Shown: positions 36,288 through 45,194 of the stretch, one piece after another | Numbering within the stretch: position 1 is the stretch's first letter | Layout of the letters: every line of letters starts with the position of its first letter | Origin: Proteiniclasticum aestuarii | GTDB taxonomy: Bacteria; Bacillota; Clostridia; Clostridiales; Clostridiaceae | Length of the DNA: 64,000 bases | Assembly: GCF_017368455.1 (NCBI RefSeq) | Contig: NZ_JAFNJU010000001.1 | Coordinates: 372,001 to 436,000, forward strand | Direction of reading: 5' to 3' | The notes under the pieces: model-generated | Told to the model about the DNA's origin: nothing | Seen by the model: only the letters and a program-made list of their open reading frames with translations | Database searches by the model: none | Position numbers and translations under genes: made by a program

Positions 36288-38213
36288 CTATAAAGTTTCT
36301 TTTAATGATTTGAATGGGATACCATCTCCAGTATAATATCTGGAGAACATTTCATAGAACTCAAGTCTTAGCACCTGAATGCCCACAATCAGTCCTTCAA
36401 GGGCCATAACAAAGAGATTACCGAAGACGAAGACTATTGGCCCTGCATTTCCGGTCATTTCCATCAGACTGGATACCACCAGCATCATACCTGCATGAGA
36501 AAGGACGAATCCTGCTACTCTCATATAGGACATGGTATTGGTGATGTAGGAAAGAATGATCTCAAAGAGTTCGAAGAACGCTTCCGTGAAGAACCCTCCA
36601 AAGCCATTCGGGAACATCTTCTCTCCATGGACTCTTCTTTCCAGAGGTTCCTTCAGGAACATGAGGAGAAGTGGCAACACAATGAATAGAGCGATTGTAA
36701 CTGGGTTGAAAAGATTTGCGATGCCGCTCAGCATGAGCCCTGCACCACCAATGGCAAAAGTATACAGAACTATTCCTGCAATACCATTATGTGATAAAAG
36801 CATTTCCACGATATGGTTTCTCTTGTAATTGGTATAGATATTCATGCCAATCGTCACAATAATCAGCACAGCACCGATGGCGATGGCTGATAACAGCAGC
36901 GTCATGGTGAAGCCTGGGTCCATGGTATGAATCGGCTTTCCTGAAAGTCCCAGCACATTAATGAAGAACGGATCCAGAAGATGCTCGTTTCCGAACACAG
37001 AGCCATAAAACAGTCCGAAGATAGCCGATGAGATACCGATTCTTATGCCTACTGCACCAAGCTTCATTCCCTTGAACTTATACATGAACCATCCCAGCAG
37101 TGCGAGCACCAGTCCTTGTCCCACATCTCCGAACATGATGCCAAACAGCAGTGTGTAGGTCAGTGCAACAAAAGGTGTGGGATCGATATCCTTATAGTTA
37201 GCAACCCCATACATCTCCACGAACATACCGAATGGTTCAGAGAACCAGCCGTTCTTGAGCTTCGTCGGAGGAGTCAGTCTCTTGTCATTGCTGGCAGGTC
37301 TTACTTCGATCTCCACAGCTTCCAGATCTTCGAATTTCTTCTCCAGTCCAGAAATATCATCCTTTGCCATGAAACCCGTGATGGAGAATCTTCCTCCAAG
37401 TCCGATGACATACTTTCTTGCTTCGAATATCTTGCTCACATGCTCCAGAACAGATGTGAAAATCGAATACCGATCTCTTGTTCTTTCGAGGAGTTCCTTC
37501 TTGCTTTCTTCCAGTTTCTTCAGGTCCTTCTTCAGGCTTGCAATCTCCTGTTCAAGGTTTTCTTCGGCCTCTTCAGGAGTACCATGAACAAAGTCCGGAA
37601 TATGGATTCTCTCAAAATACAGTGAGGAAAACACATTATCCACTTCTCTTTCATATTCCTGACTGGTGATATAGATTCCCCAGCTGTAGTTGTTGTCTCT
37701 GCTGAAGGAATTCCATATAAATGGTCTGTTGTTGTAGAATCTCAGCTTTTCCTCGCTATCCAGTGGAAGACGTCCCACACGGCTGTTCAGATAACGACAG
37801 GAGAACAGATCATCCAGCGAAATATCGAGGGATTCGATATTCTTCACCTGCCTCAGTGCATCCTCGTCTTCCTGAATCAGAAGTTTGATTTCTTTCATAT
37901 TTGAGTCGATCTGATCGAATTTATCATGTGTTCTTTCTATGAATCTGCTGATTCTCTCCAAATCACACTGCTGAACATCGACTTCCCTTTTATCAATTTT
38001 CAGCCCCATATCTGCTTCAATTTCCTTAATTCGATTCAGCATCTTCAGATAAGGATTCTCATAATAAAGTGTGGTCAGTCCATGTACTGTACCTGCAAGC
38101 TTACTTGCCGGTTCAGGATGAAAATCATCCAGCTCTATGAATCGTGCCAGTACTTCATCCAGATATTCATTATCTGCCACAATATTAATTAATTTCATTT
38201 TTGCGATGGCCAT
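36288..38213 (-). CDS. ntpI: V/A-type ATP synthase subunit I (stator a-type)
   Basis: Subunit I provides the ion half-channels and anchors the peripheral stalks. The 641 residues have a soluble N-terminal half with long coiled-coil segments (about 90-130 and 215-260) and a C-terminal membrane half with about seven helices. VALTYTLLFGIMFGDVGQGLVL, FYGSVFGNEHLLDPFF and the channel-arginine helix region (VGIQVLRLEFYEMFSRYY, containing the conserved Arg) are present. The gene lies between C and K. Confidence 0.95.
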   Translation of the reverse strand: MAIAKMKLINIVADNEYLDEVLARFIELDDFHPEPASKLAGTVHGLTTLYYENPYLKMLNRIKEIEADMGLKIDKREVDVQQCDLERISRFIERTHDKFDQIDSNMKEIKLLIQEDEDALRQVKNIESLDISLDDLFSCRYLNSRVGRLPLDSEEKLRFYNNRPFIWNSFSRDNNYSWGIYITSQEYEREVDNVFSSLYFERIHIPDFVHGTPEEAEENLEQEIASLKKDLKKLEESKKELLERTRDRYSIFTSVLEHVSKIFEARKYVIGLGGRFSITGFMAKDDISGLEKKFEDLEAVEIEVRPASNDKRLTPPTKLKNGWFSEPFGMFVEMYGVANYKDIDPTPFVALTYTLLFGIMFGDVGQGLVLALLGWFMYKFKGMKLGAVGIRIGISSAIFGLFYGSVFGNEHLLDPFFINVLGLSGKPIHTMDPGFTMTLLLSAIAIGAVLIIVTIGMNIYTNYKRNHIVEMLLSHNGIAGIVLYTFAIGGAGLMLSGIANLFNPVTIALFIVLPLLLMFLKEPLERRVHGEKMFPNGFGGFFTEAFFELFEIILSYITNTMSYMRVAGFVLSHAGMMLVVSSLMEMTGNAGPIVFVFGNLFVMALEGLIVGIQVLRLEFYEMFSRYYTGDGIPFKSLKETL

Positions 38214-38229
38214 TCAGGTCCCCCCTTTC

Positions 38230-39285
38230 TTAATAAATAAGCAGTTTTTCGATTTCACTTCTAGGAGTGTCATATCGAATTGCTTCAACAATGTTTATGA
38301 TATTGGTAATTTCAATCTCCAGTAGAATCGAATAAACAGTGAAAACGATAGGAGATTCAATGGAAAAATGCATATACCGCTTTGCGAGATTATATCTGAT
38401 TTCATTTGCATAATACTCGATGTAGGTATAGTCCAGATCATCCACATACAGGTTGTACTTGGATTCCTCCAGTCTCTGGAGAACTCTCTCTGCTGTAGGC
38501 TCCTCGATGAGTTCATTGATGAACGCATCGCTCATTCTGGATTTCAGCCTAACCATGGATTTTCTGATCTGGTCGTTTGTCACCTTGAAGAATTTCTTGA
38601 AGCGATAAATCTTGATGATATTGAGCAGTTCAATCTGTGTTCTGTAGATTTCAGTAAGCTCTTTTCTTTTCTTGCCTGAAAAGTTCTCATCAATGACCTC
38701 AAAGACATATTTATAGTAATAACTGTAAAGATCTCTTTCTATCGAAGTAAAATCAATCTTTTCACCTTTCTCCACCTGATAGGGTCGTATGATTCTCTGA
38801 TAGGGTGTCTTGCCTAATATATCCAGTATATCTTCGTAAGTCATGATTTCAGAGATTTCATTCACGTCGAAAGAAAAATAATCCGAAAGTGATATGGGGA
38901 TATCTCGAACCATCACATCGTAAGTTTCATCATCTTCCATCTTGTCTGGCATGATGGAACGCAGTGCAAGAAGAATGATTTCAATCTCTCTTTTCACGAT
39001 GTTCATTCTATAAAATCTGTTTTTCGTCAGCATGGAAAATCTCAGAAGCTTCTCGATCTTTTCATACATATTCTGACGAATAAGTCCTTCCAGCTGACCT
39101 CTATGAATCCTATTCTCATAAATGTCTCGCATGGTTGACCCGTATTCTGTTTCATTCTTCAGGTAACCTGCTATTTCACCAACAGAACCTTTTCGGAGAA
39201 GTTCCTCATAATCTTCTTTTTTCAGTCTTTGCCCATACATGGCTTTCGCCTTTGCTGCCAGAGCAGGACTGTTAATATTGCTCAT
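38230..39285 (-). CDS. ntpC: V/A-type ATP synthase subunit C
   Basis: Subunit C (equivalent to eukaryotic d) couples the central shaft to the membrane rotor ring. The 351 residues are all-helical, start NSPALAAKAKAMYGQRLKKEDYEELLRKGSVGEIAGYLK and end with YSILLEIEITNIINIVEAIRY, the conserved C-terminal family pattern. It is the second gene of the operon, 26 nt after the small stalk subunit. Confidence 0.92.
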   Translation of the reverse strand: MSNINSPALAAKAKAMYGQRLKKEDYEELLRKGSVGEIAGYLKNETEYGSTMRDIYENRIHRGQLEGLIRQNMYEKIEKLLRFSMLTKNRFYRMNIVKREIEIILLALRSIMPDKMEDDETYDVMVRDIPISLSDYFSFDVNEISEIMTYEDILDILGKTPYQRIIRPYQVEKGEKIDFTSIERDLYSYYYKYVFEVIDENFSGKKRKELTEIYRTQIELLNIIKIYRFKKFFKVTNDQIRKSMVRLKSRMSDAFINELIEEPTAERVLQRLEESKYNLYVDDLDYTYIEYYANEIRYNLAKRYMHFSIESPIVFTVYSILLEIEITNIINIVEAIRYDTPRSEIEKLLIY

Positions 39286-39311
39286 CAGTTTAACTCCCTT
39301 CTCTTCAACCG

Positions 39312-39623
39312 TTAAGAATCAAGGCATCTGTCATAAATCGACTCCACCCATGTTTCCTTATTTTTATTGAAGCGATCAATGAGTTGTTCCAGAGATTTCT
39401 CGTACTGGACTGAATACTGAAGCGATTTCTTCTCATATTCATTATCCAGTTTGATTCTATGTTGATGAACCCTGTCTTCAGCCTCTTTCTTGAAACGCGC
39501 TTCGATTTCCGGTCGCAGTTCCATAACTTTCGCTGCCGCCTGCGCACGTTCTTCTTTGACTTCCTGAAGTCTTTCTCTTGCGTTCTCATCCGCTTCAACA
39601 ATTTCCTTGATCAGTTTCTTCAT
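39312..39623 (-). CDS. V/A-type ATP synthase small peripheral-stalk subunit (H/G)
   Basis: The first gene of the ATPase operon encodes a 103-residue, highly charged coiled coil (MKKLIKEIVEADENARER, then KVMELRPEIEARFKKEAEDRV), matching the size and pattern of subunit H/G that pairs with E. I chose ATG 39623 because GGAGGAGGAGCATT lies just upstream; the ATG at 39680 adds 19 residues with no ribosome site. Sequence identity in this family is low, so the call leans on operon position. Confidence 0.85.
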   Translation of the reverse strand: MKKLIKEIVEADENARERLQEVKEERAQAAAKVMELRPEIEARFKKEAEDRVHQHRIKLDNEYEKKSLQYSVQYEKSLEQLIDRFNKNKETWVESIYDRCLDS

Positions 39624-39939
39624 AATGCTCCTCCTCCCCATTAGTCTATTTTTTAACGTAAAGAGATGCATTGAAAACACATTTGTTCCAATACACTAAC
39701 CTATATAATGTGACATATTTTAAGAATGAAGTCAATTTACGCAAAAAATCACAAATGACTTTTCTCATCCATTACATTGTAAAAATAAAGATATTCTACT
39801 TTTATTTTCACAATGTGAACCTATTCATCATTTATTGCAATTAATTTAACAATTCGTTCTCATCTATGCGAATCTCTTCCTATTATATATAATACTCTTT
39901 TCTCCCTAATTATAGAACCATTCTCCTCATCTGTCTCGA
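39624..39939. other. AT-rich control region upstream of the ATPase operon
   Basis: This stretch separates the ATPase operon from galM. On the minus strand a TTCATT - 17 nt - TATATA pair (about 39710-39740) is a possible but weak promoter. Two palindromes (39772-39782 and 39807-39819) lie upstream of it. No gene or RNA was recognised. Confidence 0.45.
39772..39819. promoter_or_regulatory. Pair of related palindromes upstream of the ATPase operon
   Basis: TTACATTGTAA (39772-39782) and TTCACAATGTGAA (39807-39819) share the pattern TTnACAwTGTnAA. Their centres are 36 bp apart and they lie just upstream of the candidate ATPase promoter. They look like two sites for one dimeric regulator, which I cannot name. 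Confidence 0.35.
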
Positions 39940-39973
39940 GAAAAATGTTAAATATCACCAGTTAGCAACATTT
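39940..39973 (-). terminator. Possible terminator of galTM
   Basis: AAATGTT and AACATTT form a 7-bp stem with a 17-nt loop, followed by TTCTC on the minus strand. The 5' arm overlaps the galM stop codon. Confidence 0.4.
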
Positions 39974-41018
39974 ACTGCTGTTCCACAAGAAATCTGAACG
40001 TTGTGGTTGTCACTTGAGGGCTCTTCGCAGGAAGCACAGAAAACTCCTTGAAGACCTCATTTACCCCGATGGGAAGCTTCTGAACCTCCAAAGCAATGGA
40101 TCTGCATGGTTCCAGAACTGAACCATCCTGAATGATCTGTCCTTGGGCGTAGTTCTGTGTATACACCACCACCGCCTGATTGTCTGTCTCGATTTCCATC
40201 ACCCTTCCTGTATGTCGATGGGCAAGCCTGACCTTTGTTCCTGGATTCTTCTTAAGCAGAAAAGCATGATCGTATCCGTTGGCAATTTTCAGCTGCTCGT
40301 TTTCAGTACTCATTTCTTCCCCGATTTCTCTCATGAAGCGAAAATCAAAGGGTGTATCCTGAACACTGGTCAGAACACCCGTAGGCGCTTTGGTTTCATC
40401 AATTTCAGCAAAGTGATCCGCATCTATGAAAAGTTCATGATATTTGATGCTCTCTCTGAACGAACCTGAAAGATTGAAATAACTGTGATTCGTCATGTTG
40501 AAAAGAGTATTCTCAGAAGAGGTTCCATGGTACTCAATCGTGAAAACATTCTCTTCACTCAGAGAGTATTTCACTGTTACCTGTAGTTCTTCAGGATATC
40601 CTTCTTCCAGATGAGGTGATATTCTGAAGAGCTGGGCATCTATTCTGTTTTCTGATTTCAGGACCTCACAGCTGAAAACATGCTTATCAAATCCGCGATT
40701 GCCCCCATGGCCTGAACTCTCCCCGTAGTTCTTGGCTAAAACATATTCCTTTCCGTCTAGGGTGAACTGTGCGTCTCTGATTCGCCCCGCAGTCCTTCCA
40801 ATAATCGATCCCAGATATCCCGGATTATTCAGATAATCCCTGTAATCCTCATAGGCGAGAACAATATTATCCAAACATCCTTCTTTATCAGGGACCATCA
40901 CGCGCGTGATGATTCCTCCATAGGTCAGGAAACTCACACTGATTCCATTTCCATTCTCCAAAGTAATCTCATGAACTTCATGTTCACCAAGATTCAGACT
41001 ACGCTTTGATACTTTCAT
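39972..41018 (-). CDS. galM: Aldose 1-epimerase (mutarotase)
   Basis: GalM interconverts alpha and beta anomers of galactose and other aldoses, feeding the Leloir pathway. The 348 residues include VSFLTYGGIITRVMVPD, GYLGSIIGRTAGRIRDAQF, GGNRGFDKHVF, the catalytic-histidine segment NMTNHSYFNLSG and VYTQNYAQGQ before the C-terminal glutamate region. The start overlaps the galT stop by 20 nt, so the two are co-expressed. Confidence 0.95.
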   Translation of the reverse strand: MKVSKRSLNLGEHEVHEITLENGNGISVSFLTYGGIITRVMVPDKEGCLDNIVLAYEDYRDYLNNPGYLGSIIGRTAGRIRDAQFTLDGKEYVLAKNYGESSGHGGNRGFDKHVFSCEVLKSENRIDAQLFRISPHLEEGYPEELQVTVKYSLSEENVFTIEYHGTSSENTLFNMTNHSYFNLSGSFRESIKYHELFIDADHFAEIDETKAPTGVLTSVQDTPFDFRFMREIGEEMSTENEQLKIANGYDHAFLLKKNPGTKVRLAHRHTGRVMEIETDNQAVVVYTQNYAQGQIIQDGSVLEPCRSIALEVQKLPIGVNEVFKEFSVLPAKSPQVTTTTFRFLVEQQ

Positions 41019-42528
41019 ACATCACCTCGAAACATCTTTGAAAAGCCTGCTCTCCCTCTTCATCTTTTTTGAAAACACCACAATTTTCAAGAACATTCAG
41101 GAAGACTTTTCCGATCTCACTATACAGAATATCCAACGCATTGGCTTGATCTATGGACTGATTCTCCTCGATAATCCTTCTGGCAAAATCACCATGCTTC
41201 TTCAGCGTTTCATCCGAATAGATGCCATCCATATCACGCTCTACCAGCTTATCTTTCAGCGCATGCATTTCATTTCTCAGTCTTGAGGGAAGAACCGCAA
41301 GCCCAAGACACTCAATGAGACCGATATTTTCGCGCTTGATATGATGATATTTTTCATGGGAATGGAAAATACCATAGGGATGCTGTTCATCTTTTCGGTT
41401 GTTTCGCAGTATCAGATCCACCTCATACCGACCGTTTCTGAATCTGACAATAGGCGTGATTGTGTTATGCTCTTCCTCTCCTGTATGGGATCGAACATTT
41501 ACTTTCATATCTGTGTAATTCTTCCACTGTCTGATCATCCGATCTGATGCTTCAACAAGCTTTTCGATACTGTCTGATTTCAGTCGGAGAACACTCATGG
41601 GCCAATAAAGCTTGACCATTTCTACGCCGGCTTCCTGGATGATGATTTCATCATATTCTTTTGCCTTGGCCATGGCAAAAGTGTAGTCGCCTCCCTGAAA
41701 ATGATCATGCGTAAGAATCGATCCCCCTACTCTCGGGAGATCCGCATTGGATCCCAGCATGTAATGCGGAAAAAGAGCTACAAAATCCAGAAGTCTCTGT
41801 ATGGTGTCTTTTGTTATCTTCATCGGGTCATGGCTGCCCTTGAAGACTATGCAATGCTCATTAAAATAAACATATGGAGAATATTGCATATACCATTCTT
41901 CATTATTCAGAGACAGCGGTATGATGCGCAGATTCTGCCTCGCTGGATGATCAACTCTCCCTGCATAACCTTCATTTTCCTTGCATAGCAGGCATTTCGG
42001 ATACTTGTCCTGCCCCTCTACAACTCCTCTGCTGGCAAGCGCAATCGCTCTGGGGTCTTTTTCCGGCTTAGATAGATTTATGGTCATATCCAGAGAGCCA
42101 TAGGGTGTATCATGGGTCCACTTCACATCTTTTGCCACTCTCTGCTGACGAATATAGTTGGCGTTTTTCGAAAACTCATAATAGAATTCAGTAGCCTTCG
42201 CTGGTGATTCCTGATAATGCTTCCAGAACTCTTTAATGAACATTGAAGGTCTTGCGATAAAAACCCCCATGATTCTTGTGTCCAGTAAATCCAGAAACTC
42301 ATTGGCATCATTTTCAACTTTATTATTTTCGACTGCCCACCTCCGAATTCTTTCCAGAATTTCCTCTACCGGTTCCTGTGATGGCTTCTTCCTGCTTTGC
42401 ACATAGGTATTTTCCTTCAGCACTTCAAGTACCCCATTGGTTGCATAAATACGATCATCTTCCTCGATGAGCTTTTTTCTGACAGCATAATCTACCAGAT
42501 TTCCAATTTCATAATGAATATCAATCAT
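40999..42528 (-). CDS. galT: UTP-hexose-1-phosphate uridylyltransferase, Firmicute type
   Basis: GalT exchanges UMP between UDP-glucose and galactose 1-phosphate. The 509 residues belong to the long Firmicute class, distinct from the 350-residue E. coli form. Seen are LLCKENEGYAGR, NLRIIPLSLNNEEWYMQYSPYVY and the nucleotidyl-acceptor segment GSILTHDHFQGGDYTFAM (HxH in place of HPH). I chose ATG 42528 (GAGGTGCGAA upstream). galK and galE are not next to galTM here, so they must lie elsewhere if the pathway is complete. Confidence 0.95.
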   Translation of the reverse strand: MIDIHYEIGNLVDYAVRKKLIEEDDRIYATNGVLEVLKENTYVQSRKKPSQEPVEEILERIRRWAVENNKVENDANEFLDLLDTRIMGVFIARPSMFIKEFWKHYQESPAKATEFYYEFSKNANYIRQQRVAKDVKWTHDTPYGSLDMTINLSKPEKDPRAIALASRGVVEGQDKYPKCLLCKENEGYAGRVDHPARQNLRIIPLSLNNEEWYMQYSPYVYFNEHCIVFKGSHDPMKITKDTIQRLLDFVALFPHYMLGSNADLPRVGGSILTHDHFQGGDYTFAMAKAKEYDEIIIQEAGVEMVKLYWPMSVLRLKSDSIEKLVEASDRMIRQWKNYTDMKVNVRSHTGEEEHNTITPIVRFRNGRYEVDLILRNNRKDEQHPYGIFHSHEKYHHIKRENIGLIECLGLAVLPSRLRNEMHALKDKLVERDMDGIYSDETLKKHGDFARRIIEENQSIDQANALDILYSEIGKVFLNVLENCGVFKKDEEGEQAFQRCFEVMYESIKA

Positions 42529-42757
42529 TTCGCACCTCAACATTCTTATTCACATCTTCTATTATAGGCCATTTCTCCTGGGTTTAAAAGGTTAACCCTC
42601 TACACGACAGCTCCTGAGGCCACTTCAGGAAAAACGCCAAAGAAATTGCAATCTATAAAATACACTTTTCTTTTTGCAGAAACTGTCTTAAAACGAGGTA
42701 AAACCGAATAAAATCTGATAGAATATTAATATTGTTCTAGAAAAGGAAGTGCTTTGA

Positions 42758-43435
42758 GTGAGTAGTGAGAAAAACTTTTACCAGGGTCTGAAATCCAGTT
42801 TTCCGATCATGACCGGATATATCCCTATCGCAATGGCCTATGGTGTGATCGGCATTCAAGCCGGAATCCCCGCCTGGGTCATAATTTCCATGAGCATTTT
42901 TGTCTATGCTGGTGCAAGTCAGTTTATGGCCATTAATCTCTTCACACTGGGTACATCTCCCTGGGAAATGGCCATGGCAATCGGTGTACTAAATTTCAGA
43001 CATGTCGTGATGGGACTCTCCTTTCAGAGTAGAATCAAACTTTCCCAATGGGATCGTATCTTAACCAGTTTAGGTCTCACAGATGAAACCTTCGCCTTTC
43101 TATCACTGGACAAGAACCTGAATGGCCCCTATGCCAAAGGAATAATGCTCGGTTCGTATCTGTCTTGGGTTCTGGGCGCAGTAGCAGGGATTCTATTCGG
43201 AAATGTCCTTCCTGGAATTCTATCTCAAGGACTTGAAATAGCCATTTACACACTGTTCATCACACTATTGGTTTCATCTTTGAAAGTGAATCCAAAGCTG
43301 CTTTATGTACCTGTTATAAGCATGGTCACAAATACGATCATTACTCCATTTCTAAGTAGTGGACTTGCCATATTAGTATCCATTCTTGTCGGAGCATCGG
43401 CTGGAACATTATTAGGAGATGATGACCATGAATGA
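42758..43435 (+). CDS. azlC: AzlC-family branched-chain amino acid exporter, large subunit
   Basis: AzlC with AzlD exports branched-chain amino acids and their analogues. The 225 residues predict about six to seven helices, beginning GLKSSFPIMTGYIPIAMAYGVIGIQAG, then FVYAGASQFMAINLF and LNFRHVVMGLSF, the family's most conserved segment. Translation starts at GTG 42758, with AAGGAAG upstream. The stop overlaps azlD. Confidence 0.94.
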   Translation: MSSEKNFYQGLKSSFPIMTGYIPIAMAYGVIGIQAGIPAWVIISMSIFVYAGASQFMAINLFTLGTSPWEMAMAIGVLNFRHVVMGLSFQSRIKLSQWDRILTSLGLTDETFAFLSLDKNLNGPYAKGIMLGSYLSWVLGAVAGILFGNVLPGILSQGLEIAIYTLFITLLVSSLKVNPKLLYVPVISMVTNTIITPFLSSGLAILVSILVGASAGTLLGDDDHE

Positions 43436-43730
43436 TTATGTGTTTGCGATTCTCGGTATGTCTCTGGCTACTCAGATCCCTAGAATCCTACCGGCATTTC
43501 TAAGTCGAAAAGCAATCAGGAACAAGTATTTTTCCAGGTTTCTGGCAAGCATTCCCCTGGCAGCATTAGGGACACTTATCGTTCCCGGTGTTTTCAGTGT
43601 CGGTGGATCCTTTTATATCGGCCTGATTGGAGGTCTGTTTTCACTTGTTCTTGCCTATAAAGGCATCAGTGTCATGTACAATATCATAATATCCTCATTA
43701 CTTGTTTCAGCACTCATCTATTTTCAGTAA
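43428..43730 (+). CDS. azlD: AzlD-family branched-chain amino acid exporter, small subunit
   Basis: AzlD is the small membrane partner of AzlC. From ATG 43428 it has 100 residues and about three or four helices (VFAILGMSLATQIPRILPAFL, IPLAALGTLIVPGVFS, FYIGLIGGLFSLVLAYKG). I chose this ATG because AGGAG lies 9-11 nt upstream; two earlier ATGs at 43419 and 43422 abut it. The overlap with azlC indicates translational coupling. Confidence 0.92.
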   Translation: MNDYVFAILGMSLATQIPRILPAFLSRKAIRNKYFSRFLASIPLAALGTLIVPGVFSVGGSFYIGLIGGLFSLVLAYKGISVMYNIIISSLLVSALIYFQ

Positions 43731-43738
43731 CCTCATTT

Positions 43739-43779
43739 AAGAAAGCCATGAACCGACTTATATCGTTCATGGCTTTCTT
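43739..43779. terminator. Hairpin between convergent azlD and msrA
   Basis: A perfect 15-bp stem (AAGAAAGCCATGAAC / GTTCATGGCTTTCTT) with an 11-nt loop lies between the two stop codons. Confidence 0.8.
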
Positions 43780-43780
43780 A

Positions 43781-44260
43781 TTAATCTATGCTCAAGTCTA
43801 TATGACAATAACCTCTAGGATTTTTCTTCAGGTAATCCTGATGATACTCTTCTGCGTCAAAAAAGTTTCTCATCGGTTCCACTTCCACGACAATAGGCTT
43901 ATCATACTTCGGAGCTTTCATTCTTATGAATTCTTCTGCTATTTCCTTGTCGCCTTCTTCAATGTAATAGATTCCTGTTCTGTATTGGGTTCCTTTATCA
44001 TTCCCTTGTCTGTTAAGGGATGTCGGATCAATCACCTTGAAAAACTTCTCAAGAATTTCTTTCAAAGTAATCTGATTTTCATCATATTCAATATAAACGG
44101 TCTCCGCATGCCCCGTAGTTCCGGAACACACCTGTTCGTAGGTTGGATTTTCCACCTGTCCATTCGAGTATCCTGACTTGGTATATAAGACACCCTCTTT
44201 TCTGGAGAAAAACTCATCTACGCCCCAGAAACAGCCTCCTGCTAATGCGATTTTTTTCAT
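43781..44260 (-). CDS. msrA: Peptide methionine-S-sulfoxide reductase
   Basis: MsrA repairs the S-epimer of oxidised methionine. The 159 residues start [17 protein letters not shown] with the catalytic Cys10 in [63 protein letters not shown] and the C-terminal [13 protein letters not shown] are typical; the Cys in GYCH is the usual recycling position. No MsrB domain is fused. GAGGTAATTTATA precedes the start. Confidence 0.96.
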   Translation of the reverse strand: MKKIALAGGCFWGVDEFFSRKEGVLYTKSGYSNGQVENPTYEQVCSGTTGHAETVYIEYDENQITLKEILEKFFKVIDPTSLNRQGNDKGTQYRTGIYYIEEGDKEIAEEFIRMKAPKYDKPIVVEVEPMRNFFDAEEYHQDYLKKNPRGYCHIDLSID

Positions 44261-44498
44261 TATAAATTACCTCCTCACTCTGATGTAAATATTGTATCAG
44301 AAAACCGGATGATTTCATCGAGCATCTTGCAGAAAACGCATATTTACTTTCAGAAACTTGTATTTGTAAACGATTAAATTAATCCTTCATGTTTCATTCT
44401 CATAATAATTCCACTCAATAATCTATTTTTCTTTAATATAAGAGAAAACTATATTATTTTACTCAGATGTCATCAGCTTCCTTTACATTATTAATATT
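44261..44498. other. AT-rich intergenic region upstream of the 37-residue peptide gene
   Basis: No ORF or RNA gene was recognised before the palindrome at 44499. It probably contains the divergent msrA promoter. Confidence 0.4.
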
Positions 44499-44514
44499 TG
44501 CAGGAATTCCTGCA
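44499..44514. promoter_or_regulatory. Perfect 16-bp palindrome TGCAGGAATTCCTGCA
   Basis: It lies 21 bp upstream of the -35 box of the 37-residue peptide gene, a typical activator or repressor position. It has a short loop and a following TTATTATTT on the plus strand, so a weak terminator is an alternative. Confidence 0.4.
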
Positions 44515-44535
44515 TTATTATTTAACAATTAGCTG

Positions 44536-44564
44536 TTGACTTGCATGTACAGATTTGCAATAAT
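44536..44564 (+). promoter_or_regulatory. Promoter of the 37-residue peptide gene
   Basis: TTGACT, a 17-nt spacer and AATAAT. The predicted start is near 44571, 37 nt before the ATG. Confidence 0.7.
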
Positions 44565-44571
44565 GTACATG
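44544..44571. promoter_or_regulatory. Operator-like dyad inside the promoter
   Basis: CATGTACA (44544-44551) and TGTACATG (44564-44571) are perfect 8-bp inverted arms separated by 12 bp. They cover the spacer, the -10 and the transcription start, so a bound dimer would exclude RNA polymerase. Confidence 0.5.
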
Positions 44572-44607
44572 AGAGAAAAATAAAACAATAAATCATGGAG
44601 GTTCCAA

Positions 44608-44721
44608 ATGAAGAAAGTATTTAAAGCAGTTGTCAGATTCATTACTGAAGATTCCATTGCTCACGACTTTAATCCATGGCTAGTACAGAGAGAAATGGAC
44701 ATCCAGAAAAAATTTTTGTAA
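44608..44721 (+). CDS. 37-residue peptide of unknown function
   Basis: A short frame with a strong GGAGG (7 nt before the ATG) encodes 37 residues. The N-terminus is basic and amphipathic (MKKVFKAVVRFI), the middle is acidic and polar (TEDSIAHDFNPW), and it ends basic (MDIQKKFL). There is no signal peptide, no membrane span, no Cys and no double-Gly leader. It has its own promoter with an operator-like dyad and its own terminator at 44805-44832, which argues that it is a real gene. I do not recognise the family; a regulatory or membrane-associated peptide is possible. Confidence 0.6.
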   Translation: MKKVFKAVVRFITEDSIAHDFNPWLVQREMDIQKKFL

Positions 44722-44804
44722 TCACTCATTCATTATAGATCGTACTTGACCATGTTTGTCATTCTAGTGGTGAAGTTCAATGAAACAAATATTCCTTGAA
44801 ATAT

Positions 44805-44832
44805 AAAACCGCCGGGTGTCTCCGGCGGTTTT
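44805..44832. terminator. Terminator after the 37-residue peptide gene
   Basis: AAAACCGCCGG-gtgtct-CCGGCGGTTTT, a perfect 11-bp stem with T and A runs on both sides. Confidence 0.9.
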
Positions 44833-45111
44833 ATATTATCTTCATTCAATTTTGTGTCTAACTATAACCTGTATTCTGTTCTTTGTTAACATTCTATCAC
44901 ATATTTAAATTTATTTTTCTACAATTTTCATTAAAAACAGCATTGAACTTCATTGTATTTTTGACGAATTTTTAAATTGCACATATTTTTATTCTATGCA
45001 TTCGACTTTAATTCACTTAGCATCAATAAACACGCGAATATTATCCGCTGTACTATTTTTTGAGCTGGAATTATGTTAATCATCATAATAAAGTTCAGTT
45101 TTCTCAAACAA
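44833..45111. other. AT-rich intergenic region
   Basis: No gene, RNA or clear repeat was recognised between the peptide-gene terminator and the CAP-gene promoter. Confidence 0.4.
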
Positions 45112-45140
45112 TTGTAGAATGAGAAAAGTTATGATATTAT
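45112..45140 (+). promoter_or_regulatory. Promoter of the CAP-domain protein gene
   Basis: TTGTAG, 17 nt, TATTAT, about 55 nt upstream of the start codon. Confidence 0.6.
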
Positions 45141-45194
45141 TCACACGTATTGGAATTACTATATTAAAAATATCATGAAAGTATGAGGTGAGTA

